A DNA stretch of 64,000 nucleotides from Flectobacillus roseus (lineage in GTDB: Bacteria > Bacteroidota > Bacteroidia > Cytophagales > Spirosomataceae), in the NCBI RefSeq assembly GCF_030056665.1, contig NZ_JASHIG010000036.1; one strand, given 5' to 3'. This document shows, in pieces, positions 1-7,681 of this stretch. The translations under genes and the position numbers were made by a program. Below the pieces are notes generated by a model. It saw only the letters and a program-made list of their open reading frames with translations, made no database searches and had not been told where the DNA came from. How positions within the stretch are numbered: the first letter of the stretch is position 1; the number at the start of each line of letters is the position of its first letter.

Positions 1-2841
1 GTAAACTATATCAATCTTGATAAAAACGCTTTAAGAGATAGAAAAATAGCAGATGAGTTTACTGAAATTGTTAGAGACATCATTGATTTTCAGAAGGAGT
101 ACATTATTCCTGAAGTTCAACAACTCGACAAACAGGTTCGTGATAGTCAAGCCCAAGCAATTATTGAAAATGGTACTAAACGTGCTGGTGTTGATGCTTC
201 TCCTGCCTTTTCAAAGGTGTTTATGTTGGTCAACCAAATGCTTTTTGCTCTAAAAGCTGATGATGTGGCAAACCGTGCTATTTTGAGATTGAAAGAGGGT
301 AAAAAGCCTGTTATAGCTTTTTCTTCAACGATGGGGTCTTTCTTAGAAAATATGGAGGATGAAGAAGGTACAATGGTTTCAGATGGTTCTACCATTTCAG
401 CTTCGTTTAGTAATGTTCTCCTAAAGTCCCTAAATGCGGTACTAACCTATTCAATCAAGGATGAGGTGGGGAAACACCAAAAAAATGCGTTCGATATTGA
501 AGCCATGTCCATGGATGCTCGTGATGAGTATTTCCGTATTTTCAATAAAATACAAAATGCTTCACGCTCGCTATGTATTTCACCCATTGACTACATCAAG
601 CAAAAAATAGAAGCCTATGGCTATAAGGTGGCTGAGGTTACAGGACGTAAATTGGAAGTAAATCTTTCTATCAATTTTACCAACGTATCACTTAATGGTC
701 TTGGTGAAAGATTGTCTGAAAAAACTACTCAAAATTTTGTCGGAGTGGTCTCTCGAAGAAAAGCGGAAAATGTAAATGATGCCTTTAGAAGATTCAATGA
801 CAATGAAATAGATGTCTTGATGATTAACCAAAGTGGTTCTACTGGTGCTTCAGCTCATGCCATCATTACGGCTAAAGTACCTGCGGAAAAGGTCAAACAA
901 AGGGTCATGATTGTTCTGCAAGCTGAATTGGATATTAATACTGAAGTACAAAAAAGGGGGCGAATAAACAGAACAGGGCAGATTAAGAAGCCTATTTACG
1001 ATTATCTTATTTCAAGTATTCCTGCTGAAAAAAGGCTTATGATGATGCTTCAAAAGAAGCTAAAATCATTAGATGCTAATACAACAGCTAACCAAAAGAA
1101 CTCTGAATCTTTGATGAAATCAGAAGATTTTTTGAATAAGTATGGTGATGAGATTGTGTTTAAATACATGCAAGAGAATACAGACCTTTGCTTACAACTT
1201 GATGACCCTCTTAATTTGTTCGAAGAGGATAAAGACCCGATCCAAATTGGGGCAGCCAGTAAAGTTTCTGGTCGAGTTGCTGTATTACCAGTACTTGAAC
1301 AGGAAAAGTTTTATACTGAGATTTTGGAGCGCTACCAAGAACATATCAAACAGTTAATCGAAGACGACAAGTTTGACCTTGAGGTTGAAACACAAGACCT
1401 GCGTGCTAAAACATTGGAAAGAACTATCGTACAAGTAGGTACAGGAGGTAGAAGCCCATTTTCTGACAATACATTTATCGAACGTTGTGAAGTAAATGTA
1501 TTAAGAAAACCCATGAGTGTCTCTGAGTTACACGACGAGTTAAAAGCATCATTAGATGGTAAAAGACCTGAGCAAATTACTCAAGAGATTATTCAACAGG
1601 CTGAAAACTCCTTTGCTCTAATTCTTAAAAGAGACATTGAGAAAATACAGAAAAGTTATGCCCTAAAAAGAGAAAGAATTACTTCTGAGAAAGCTTACCA
1701 AGAAAAAGCAGAAAAAGGACTACCTGCTGCTTTAGATTCTTATGTTCAAGGCAGGCTAATTGAGCTTGAAGAGGCTGAAGAATCATCCATCAATGATTGT
1801 AAAAGAAAATCGGCTAATGAATTATCTTACGTTAAAGAAATTGTAAGCTTCTTCCAAGTTGGAATGCCACTATTATTCCCTGAAAATAATTTCGAAAATG
1901 GAAGCGTAACGAGAGTATTAGCCACTTGTTTAGGAGTCAGAATTAATCCAACAAAAGATAAACCATTTTCGCCATCCAATATAGGGCTTCGAATTGCAAT
2001 AGCTTCATCGAGAAGATTACTCTCATTTCCGTCCATCTCAGGAAGTAATTCGGAAAGGATTTTTTCTATCAAAGGAACCTCTCAAAAAATGCCTCAAAAT
2101 TACTCTTTCGTTAAAGAGCTTTTGCCTAAATGGGAGACCGCTATTTCGAATAACTTAAAGGATAGAAGTATTAGATACATCGTTACTGGTAATTTAATTC
2201 AAGCATACCGTAACGATAATTTTTCAGGGCGATTAGTTCAGTTTACCACTCTTGAAAATAAAGTTAGAAAAGGAATCCTTCTTCCAGAAAACTACATTCA
2301 AAAAGCAAGTAGAACCTCGTCACAGAAAGTAAGTGTACCTATCAATAAGTGCTTGAAGGTTGTCTCAAGTATTATGACTAACCAATCGTTACAGTGTTCT
2401 AATACTTTGTCTATCTTCAGAAAAGACCCTTATCACTTTAAACTGATTGTTTCAGCCAGTAAACAGGTGGCTGGAAATGTGTACCTAGATGAAGATATTC
2501 TTTCTGCTATTGTTGGAAACTCTTTCGAAAAGGTTTCTGCTACCATGACAGCGTTAGTCCATGTCAGTAACCTAAGTAAAGTCCTCAATACTTTAGGCAG
2601 CAAACTCAAAGTAAGTGCTGAGCTAAGCCCTGAGCAATTTAAAATTATTGCTGATGAAGTAAACCTTGAAAATCAGTTTAGTGATGAGCTTCAAGAGCTG
2701 CCTGTATTTAATAGTCCAACCTTAGTGCAGGAGCAGCCTAAGAACGATGATGCTAAAAGAGTTCTAACCCTCAAGTATAAATATCGTTTAAGGTTGCAGT
2801 TACAAATTCTTGAAAGAAATAAGCTATTACAAAATGGTTAA
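1..2841 (+). CDS. Strawberry-notch-like SF2 helicase, C-terminal part (5' end outside window)
   Basis: The reading frame is open from base 1, so the gene begins upstream and 946 residues are visible. Residues ~271-288 hold a DVLMINQSGSTGASAHAI segment and residues ~317-327 read QKRGRINRTGQ, which fits helicase motifs V and VI of the strawberry-notch/SNF2-related superfamily 2. In that family the C-terminal RecA-like domain uses this arginine-rich motif for ATP hydrolysis. The ATP-binding half (Walker A/DEAD) would be upstream. The rest is helical with a charged stretch around residues 540-600 and has no motif I know. Very large proteins with such helicase domains are typical of plasmids, integrative elements and large phages of Bacteroidota, where their role is unclear. 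The last ~20 residues (KYKYRLRLQLQ core) recur at the end of the next gene. It overlaps that gene by 8 bp, so the two are co-transcribed. Confidence 0.7.
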   Translation, partial: VNYINLDKNALRDRKIADEFTEIVRDIIDFQKEYIIPEVQQLDKQVRDSQAQAIIENGTKRAGVDASPAFSKVFMLVNQMLFALKADDVANRAILRLKEGKKPVIAFSSTMGSFLENMEDEEGTMVSDGSTISASFSNVLLKSLNAVLTYSIKDEVGKHQKNAFDIEAMSMDARDEYFRIFNKIQNASRSLCISPIDYIKQKIEAYGYKVAEVTGRKLEVNLSINFTNVSLNGLGERLSEKTTQNFVGVVSRRKAENVNDAFRRFNDNEIDVLMINQSGSTGASAHAIITAKVPAEKVKQRVMIVLQAELDINTEVQKRGRINRTGQIKKPIYDYLISSIPAEKRLMMMLQKKLKSLDANTTANQKNSESLMKSEDFLNKYGDEIVFKYMQENTDLCLQLDDPLNLFEEDKDPIQIGAASKVSGRVAVLPVLEQEKFYTEILERYQEHIKQLIEDDKFDLEVETQDLRAKTLERTIVQVGTGGRSPFSDNTFIERCEVNVLRKPMSVSELHDELKASLDGKRPEQITQEIIQQAENSFALILKRDIEKIQKSYALKRERITSEKAYQEKAEKGLPAALDSYVQGRLIELEEAEESSINDCKRKSANELSYVKEIVSFFQVGMPLLFPENNFENGSVTRVLATCLGVRINPTKDKPFSPSNIGLRIAIASSRRLLSFPSISGSNSERIFSIKGTSQKMPQNYSFVKELLPKWETAISNNLKDRSIRYIVTGNLIQAYRNDNFSGRLVQFTTLENKVRKGILLPENYIQKASRTSSQKVSVPINKCLKVVSSIMTNQSLQCSNTLSIFRKDPYHFKLIVSASKQVAGNVYLDEDILSAIVGNSFEKVSATMTALVHVSNLSKVLNTLGSKLKVSAELSPEQFKIIADEVNLENQFSDELQELPVFNSPTLVQEQPKNDDAKRVLTLKYKYRLRLQLQILERNKLLQNG

Positions 2842-3886
2842 AGATAGCACAATTGGAAAACTTCCCCTTTCTCTCTACAGTCAGAGAGAAAGGTTTTTGG
2901 TAGCACTTTGGAAATACTTTAAAAGTACAGGAATCTCTGGTGATAAAATCGATGGAAATGCAATTCCGTTCTTGAGTGTCCAAGAACTAGCTGACTATAT
3001 CAGAAAAAACTTCGAGGTTAACTCCGCTGAGGCTGTTTTTGAAAATAGTATTCTTAAACTGAAAGTTACGCTAAGTGACAACTCATCGGTTACCTTCAAT
3101 CCATATCGACTCTCAAACTTGATTTATAGAATTGAAGGAGAAGAAGCTCTGAAGCCAGAACCCAATGAATTGATTAGTACGACTAATCCAAATTTCATGA
3201 AACTTATGGCTAGGTTTCTCAATAATAGTTCAATATCGGATGACTACGGGATATGCTTTTCAGATGATGGTGTATTTAGTGCGAATCCCTATTCCATGAT
3301 TTGGGTACACGCTAAAGGTTCACAGAGAGGTCACTATACACAGTACGGTCTCAAACTAGATGTAAAGTGGCCACCCAACTACTTAAGAGGTGTACCAGAC
3401 ATTGAAAAACATACCTTCGGAATTAATGTAGCTGAGTTGCTCAGCATCGTCGAAAAGTTCAACAGAATCGATGTAGCTGAAGGAGTTGAACACCCAAGAA
3501 TCACTATTTCGGGAACTAGGTTTAGTGTTCGAGTCAACTCCAGCACCAATCTAAAATGGGCAGAGGGAATACAGACCAGTGGGCATTTTGTCTCACCTTC
3601 TGAAACCAATAGCGTCACTTTAATCAATGCGACTATTCTACCGATTTTAAAGTTGCTTAAATCACAACAGGTAAAATATATCTACCTCAAGGTGAAAAGT
3701 CAAAAAAGTGTGAGAATTGATGTCAATCTCAAAGATTATGGAGATGCTACCATTATTTTTTCTCAAAAAGCTGAATTGGATAAACTGGAGAAAATAGACG
3801 AAAAAGACTCTAAGATTATCTCGAAGAAATACACCTACCGATTAAGATTACAACTCCAGCAAATGGAATTACAAAAACTTAAATAA
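2834..3886 (+). CDS. Unknown protein, co-transcribed with the helicase, sharing its C-terminal peptide
   Basis: The ATG at 2834 overlaps the helicase stop by 8 bp and is preferred over a TTG at 2810. The 350-residue product has no signal peptide and no membrane segment. It looks like a soluble alpha/beta protein, and I recognise no family. The C-terminus carries KYTYRLRLQLQ followed by a Leu/Gln/Glu/Lys-rich end, nearly identical to the end of the preceding helicase although the codons differ. This suggests a shared localisation, assembly or binding signal for both proteins. Translational coupling points to a common complex or process in the mobile element. Confidence 0.65.
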   Translation: MVKDSTIGKLPLSLYSQRERFLVALWKYFKSTGISGDKIDGNAIPFLSVQELADYIRKNFEVNSAEAVFENSILKLKVTLSDNSSVTFNPYRLSNLIYRIEGEEALKPEPNELISTTNPNFMKLMARFLNNSSISDDYGICFSDDGVFSANPYSMIWVHAKGSQRGHYTQYGLKLDVKWPPNYLRGVPDIEKHTFGINVAELLSIVEKFNRIDVAEGVEHPRITISGTRFSVRVNSSTNLKWAEGIQTSGHFVSPSETNSVTLINATILPILKLLKSQQVKYIYLKVKSQKSVRIDVNLKDYGDATIIFSQKAELDKLEKIDEKDSKIISKKYTYRLRLQLQQMELQKLK

Positions 3887-3912
3887 TAACACTCACTCTC
3901 AAAATACATAAA

Positions 3913-4614
3913 ATGAATACTTCAAAAAACATCGAATTAGTAAAAAGTATCACAGCTTCTCAGTTAGCTCAACTAGACAAAGTTTCTCAAGAAAACTATC
4001 AATTGTTAAAAGAGGATACTGAGGGATTTTCAGATTTTGATACTTTGTTCTCAATTTCAACCGAAGCAGAAGAAACCTTAGACGCACTAATCCAAACCGC
4101 AGAAGCAGTAGGCATCTTCCAAAAACAGGAAAAATCAAAATCTACTACCTCAAAAGCTCCAAGTAAGAAAAAAGTCACCAACTCGGTTGACAAAAGAGCC
4201 CAACAAAAGGTCGAGAAACAAACCTTGGAAAGAGACAATCTCGTACAGGAAGTCGAAGAGCTAAAGACAACTGTCATTTCAAATTCTCAATTCAAAGAAA
4301 AGATAGCAGCAGAATTAAGAAAGTTTCTGAAAGTGAGCCAAACGGGACTGTCTGGAGTATTGACTAAAGATCAAAAGGAGTTAACCTTGGAAGAGCAAAT
4401 TCAAATCTTAAAGGGCAAAAGAAAATTCTATAAGAATCTAATCAAAGGAGATACCGCAGATTTCAAAGCCATTGCCTTACGTGTAGGTTTAGATTTCAAA
4501 AAGTCTAAACCAAAACCTAAGAAGCAAAGTCTGTCAGGAGTTCCTCAAACCATTGCAGGCACAAAGAAAAACGTCTCATTGATTGATAGATTTAAACACT
4601 GGTGGGATAATTAA
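3913..4614 (+). CDS. Coiled-coil, Lys/Glu-rich protein of unknown function
   Basis: This gene starts 26 bp after the previous one and probably belongs to the same operon. The 233-residue product is highly charged. An N-terminal helical part is followed by a lysine-rich linker (residues ~75-100) and a coiled-coil-like segment (~100-175, with EKQTLERDNLVQEVEELK). The basic C-terminus ends in HWWDN. There is no enzyme motif, signal peptide or membrane segment. It could be a structural or DNA-binding accessory protein of the mobile element. It lacks the C-terminal peptide shared by the two upstream genes. Confidence 0.6.
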   Translation: MNTSKNIELVKSITASQLAQLDKVSQENYQLLKEDTEGFSDFDTLFSISTEAEETLDALIQTAEAVGIFQKQEKSKSTTSKAPSKKKVTNSVDKRAQQKVEKQTLERDNLVQEVEELKTTVISNSQFKEKIAAELRKFLKVSQTGLSGVLTKDQKELTLEEQIQILKGKRKFYKNLIKGDTADFKAIALRVGLDFKKSKPKPKKQSLSGVPQTIAGTKKNVSLIDRFKHWWDN

Positions 4615-4616
4615 GC

Positions 4617-5162
4617 TTGCTACCAAAAAAGAGGAGCAGCACATGAATTAACAGTTAATGCCAGGAACGAATTGGTAGCAAAAAACAAGAATTGACGGAC
4701 AATATTTAACCAGGGAATTTGTGTTTTGCTACCAGTTTAAATTGTTTACAAAAGTGTTCCTTAAATGGTATAATTCAAAAGCCATTTTAAGACGCCTTAC
4801 AAAGCATAAATATACTAGACAATACTTGTACCAACTATCAAAGTATATTTTAGTGTAATTCCTCTTGAAAAGTGGTATAATAAAATAGGCTGAGGCATTC
4901 CTAATTATTGGGTAACAAAAAAGCCCTCCAGTAAAACCGAAGGACTTTTTCTAAATTAATAGTTCTACACCTATTGTATTTAAAACGAATTAAATCAAAC
5001 ATCGTCACACTAATAATAAATTTTTATTTTTTGGTAGCAAAAAGGTAATAGACAGCTCTACTGCAGACAACTGTTGTAGTTGTTTTTGCTACCAAAAATT
5101 TCTCAAGCTTTGCCTGAGCAGGACGATATCAAGAATTATTAAACTAACTATTGCTACCAAAA
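4617..5162. repeat. Cluster of TTGCTACCAAA boxes in both orientations
   Basis: A gene-free 556-bp stretch holds repeated copies of the core TTGCTACCAAA. Forward copies are at 4617-4630, 4724-4734, 5083-5098 and 5151-5162. Reverse copies (TTTGGTAGCAA) are at 4672-4686 and 5029-5043, with a degenerate reverse copy (GGTAACAAAAAA) at 4911-4922. The first begins 3 bp after the stop of the 3913 gene, and the last ends 8 bp before the start of the 5171 gene. Copies at 5029 and 5083 form an inverted pair about 40 bp apart. Spacing is irregular. Possible roles are iterons of an origin, operators of one regulator, or recombination sites; the sequence does not decide. Confidence 0.75.
4917..4951 (+). 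terminator. Possible Rho-independent terminator
   Basis: AAAAAG-C-CCT pairs with AGG-A-CTTTTT across a short loop with one C/A mismatch, and a T run follows. It lies 300 bp past the end of the 1-4614 gene group, inside the box cluster, and could end that transcript or an unrecognised short RNA. Confidence 0.45.
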
Positions 5163-5170
5163 TTACAAAA

Positions 5171-5710
5171 ATGAAAAAGACACTCTTATTTATCACAGCC
5201 ATCGCATTGGCAGTAATAACCTACTTCATCGGAAAATCGAAAGGATGGTGGAATTTATCTACTCCTACCGATTTATCTAATACAGAAGAAAAGAAGTCAT
5301 CAAATACTAAACTTACCAACAAAATTAGAAACCTTGATTCAAGTGTCAATGAGCATGGAGTAGATTTAGCAACCATCGTGGATAAATGGGATGGTAAAAC
5401 TGTGTATGAAAAAAAAGACGGAAAGTCTGCGCAAGAATCTCATCCCAATGCAATTGGTTTTTTAGAAGATGGTACCATGGTCTACAAATATAAAATCTAT
5501 GGTGAGAGGGTATATGATACCAAACCATTTACAGCTTCCTACACATATAACTACAATGAATTTGGAGTAGATATTAATACTGTTTTATCAGTTTATGCTG
5601 GTAATGATATTTATGCCTATAAAATGGGTATTAACAAAACTAATGAATATGGATACCTTTATGATGGTAGACCTGTTTATAAAGAAGGGGAGTACTATCA
5701 ATGGTATTAA
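5171..5710 (+). CDS. Membrane-anchored or exported protein with two tandem ~50-residue repeats
   Basis: The ATG at 5171 gives MKKTLLFITAIALAVITYFI, a hydrophobic N-terminal segment acting as signal peptide or membrane anchor without an obvious lipobox. After a polar linker, two similar units follow, one starting NEHGVDLATIV (around residue 59) and one starting NEFGVDINTVL (around residue 125). Each contains an aromatic-rich stretch with a G-x-x-VY pattern, ending in YYQWY. The product is rich in Tyr, Asp and Gly and probably all-beta. I recognise no family. It starts 8 bp after the last TTGCTACCAAA box, so that box may control it or mark its boundary. Confidence 0.55.
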   Translation: MKKTLLFITAIALAVITYFIGKSKGWWNLSTPTDLSNTEEKKSSNTKLTNKIRNLDSSVNEHGVDLATIVDKWDGKTVYEKKDGKSAQESHPNAIGFLEDGTMVYKYKIYGERVYDTKPFTASYTYNYNEFGVDINTVLSVYAGNDIYAYKMGINKTNEYGYLYDGRPVYKEGEYYQWY

Positions 5711-5925
5711 AAGAATGACTTAGAGGTTAGCAATTAATTTCTAAGTCACTAAAGTATAAAAAGGATTATCAGCTTAATAAGCATTAAGCTTCTTGCTGTT
5801 TGCCGAAAAATAAAATTTATTTACTTGTAATAAGGTCATTTAGTGAATCAGTATTTTTTAAACATGCTATGTTATAAACTTACAACAAAAAAATAGTTCA
5901 CAGGTATAATGTTAATTTTAGAAAT

Positions 5926-6102
5926 TAGACTTTATCACGGTTTATAATTAGGAGGTTTAAACAGTCATAATACCTACAGAAAACTCAGTCCATTTGGATA
6001 GGTAAAACCGTAAATTAGCAAAATTTGAGGTATTTGTATATTTCTATAAATCGATGCTGATTACGATTTTGTCCTATAACAAATAAACCGTGATAAAGTC
6101 TA
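5926..6102. mobile_element. 177-bp MITE-like element with 20-bp perfect terminal inverted repeats
   Basis: The 20 bases at 5926-5945 (TAGACTTTATCACGGTTTAT) are the exact reverse complement of those at 6083-6102, with 137 bp between. Both outer ends are TA, so the structure can be read as 18-bp terminal inverted repeats inside a duplicated TA target, the pattern of IS630/Tc1-mariner-type elements. The interior has no reading frame. It lies 15 bp beyond the stop of the reverse-strand gene at 6117-7229 and may also serve as its terminator. The rest of the 5711-6116 gap shows no gene. A long-stem RNA is the main alternative. Confidence 0.55.
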
Positions 6103-6116
6103 TTATATCTACTTAA

Positions 6117-7229
6117 TTATGATAATATTTTAAGTTTTTTTAGAATATCTGACATTAAAAATTGAAAACTAGCTAGAGCTTGTCTCTGCTCGTCTCTAGG
6201 CATATTTTTAACATAGTTCACAAATTTCACTTTATGTTCTTCAGAAATTTTGTTAAATAAATAAAGTGATGTATCATCTGATAAGCTTAGACTACGAATA
6301 TGATCTTTTAACGATTGATTTGTTTTATCCCATTGTTTTCCGTCACGAAGATTTTTTTCAGATAACTGTCTCGAGACAAGCCAATTGTTTTGCTCAGCAA
6401 ACCTCCAACAAAATGGAGAAAAAAGTTCCTCCAAAGTAATTGGAAGTTGTATGCCTTGTGAATAGGCATTCTTTAAATGGTTAGCATACTTTTTATCAAG
6501 TTTCAAAATGGAAAAAGTTGAATTCTCTGCTGAATTTGGACTAATTTGATCGCCAATATTTGCAATAGCTTGTATTCCAGATTCATCATTATCAAAAAGA
6601 CCAATAGCTCTTAAATATTCAATATCATTTTTTTTAAATAAGGTCTTGGCCCAAATAATTACTTGTCTTTCAACCCATGATGCCCCTGCTCCAAACTTCC
6701 TTGTCTCAATCTCAACGTTATCAATAAACTGATCAAAAAATATATCCAAAACTAGAAGTAAAACCTCCTTATCGGTATAACCTTCTACAAAAATAGTTTC
6801 AACCCTTTCCTTAATGATTTTAGCCTTGACTCTTTCTATATGAAAAATTAAATCTCTTAGCTTAATTTGCCAGCTTTGTTCAGATGGATCGTATAACCAA
6901 ACATTCCAAACCCCATCATAGCTATGTTTAACATCTTCGAATTGACTAAGTCCAACTATATACATTGGTACATTTGTCTTATTCTTACTCCTGTATAGTT
7001 CTTTTATAAGTGTATCTCCTCCATTTTTATTAGGTTCTTCACCAGCTCTTATAGGCATTAACAAATCTGTAATCAATAAATGTATATTTTTACTCTGAAG
7101 CACTTCAATACCTTCTTGCACATTTGAAGCTTGTAAAAATGCTATTTTACTTGTACAATGTTTTTGTACTGTTGATATAATAAAAGAAATTTTATCTATA
7201 TCATCATCAACAATTAGTATATTTATCAT
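6117..7229 (-). CDS. dtcC: Receiver-TOPRIM fusion, candidate Detocs effector (DtcC, TOPRIM type)
   Basis: The 370-residue product has a response-regulator receiver domain (residues ~1-125; acidic cluster DDD at 8-10, phospho-acceptor Asp55 in LLITDLLMP). A TOPRIM-like domain follows: FVEGYTDKE with Glu149, then IGLFDNDESG with Asp213 and Asp215, the expected metal-binding Glu and DxD. The C-terminal ~120 residues are helical. TOPRIM domains of the OLD/DNA-primase type cut or process nucleic acid with Mg2+. In Detocs systems DtcC is a receiver fused to an effector, usually a purine nucleoside phosphorylase that degrades ATP; variants with other effectors, including TOPRIM, are known. Here the phosphorylase is absent, so nucleic-acid cleavage after phosphotransfer is the likely output. 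It is third in a tight operon, 5 bp after dtcB. Confidence 0.8.
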   Translation of the reverse strand: MINILIVDDDIDKISFIISTVQKHCTSKIAFLQASNVQEGIEVLQSKNIHLLITDLLMPIRAGEEPNKNGGDTLIKELYRSKNKTNVPMYIVGLSQFEDVKHSYDGVWNVWLYDPSEQSWQIKLRDLIFHIERVKAKIIKERVETIFVEGYTDKEVLLLVLDIFFDQFIDNVEIETRKFGAGASWVERQVIIWAKTLFKKNDIEYLRAIGLFDNDESGIQAIANIGDQISPNSAENSTFSILKLDKKYANHLKNAYSQGIQLPITLEELFSPFCWRFAEQNNWLVSRQLSEKNLRDGKQWDKTNQSLKDHIRSLSLSDDTSLYLFNKISEEHKVKFVNYVKNMPRDEQRQALASFQFLMSDILKKLKILS

Positions 7230-7234
7230 GTTAT

Positions 7235-7681
7235 TTAAAAAATGCTATTTATGTAACTTTTTAATTCTAATTTCCAATTATCTTCAGATGCGTTATAGAA
7301 GACTGCACCTAAATAAAATTCTGAAAATTGATTTAATAAGTATTCATTTAATTCTAAAAATGTGAGATTTCCTCCATCTATAGAAAATACATCAAACATT
7401 GTGACTAAGATAGTTGGAATTTTTTTATTCCTACGCTTCATCTCACGAAGTATTCTTTCTCCTCCAAATTGCTCATGATTACCTCCTAAATCGGTATTTC
7501 CTTTGTCCCACAGAGGGATAGACATATCTAAAATTAGAACGTCATAAAGAGATGAGTATGAATTTAGTTCCTTCAACCCACTATAGTAAGACTCCCGAAC
7601 TGTTAAAGTTTCGCCTTCAAAAAAAAGTGATAACTTTTCGATTTTAATTTTATCATCCTCGATAATCAATATTTTACGCAT
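7235..7681 (-). CDS. dtcB: Stand-alone receiver protein, candidate DtcB
   Basis: The 148-residue protein is a single receiver domain with no output domain. It shows the acidic pair at Glu8-Asp10, phospho-acceptor Asp52 in YDVLILDMSIP, and the VT near residue 96. An extended loop after Asp52 (DKGNTDLGGNHEQFGG) is unusual. In described Detocs systems DtcB is a receiver-only protein thought to drain phosphate from the kinase and so prevent accidental activation of the toxic effector. The start overlaps the end of the kinase gene by 8 bp and its stop lies 5 bp from the next gene, which supports strict co-expression and fits a buffer role. Confidence 0.8.
   Translation of the reverse strand: MRKILIIEDDKIKIEKLSLFFEGETLTVRESYYSGLKELNSYSSLYDVLILDMSIPLWDKGNTDLGGNHEQFGGERILREMKRRNKKIPTILVTMFDVFSIDGGNLTFLELNEYLLNQFSEFYLGAVFYNASEDNWKLELKSYINSIF

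Noticed and set aside
5029..5098. Invertible promoter flanked by inverted repeats
   Set aside because: The inverted pair encloses only ~40 bp without a TAnnTTTG box, and no invertase gene lies beside it.
4617..5162. CRISPR array
   Set aside because: The repeated unit is only ~11 bp, occurs in both orientations and has irregular spacing, and no cas gene is near.
6117..7229. Canonical Detocs effector with purine nucleoside phosphorylase domain
   Set aside because: The C-terminal part shows TOPRIM-type Glu and DxD motifs and no phosphorylase motif.
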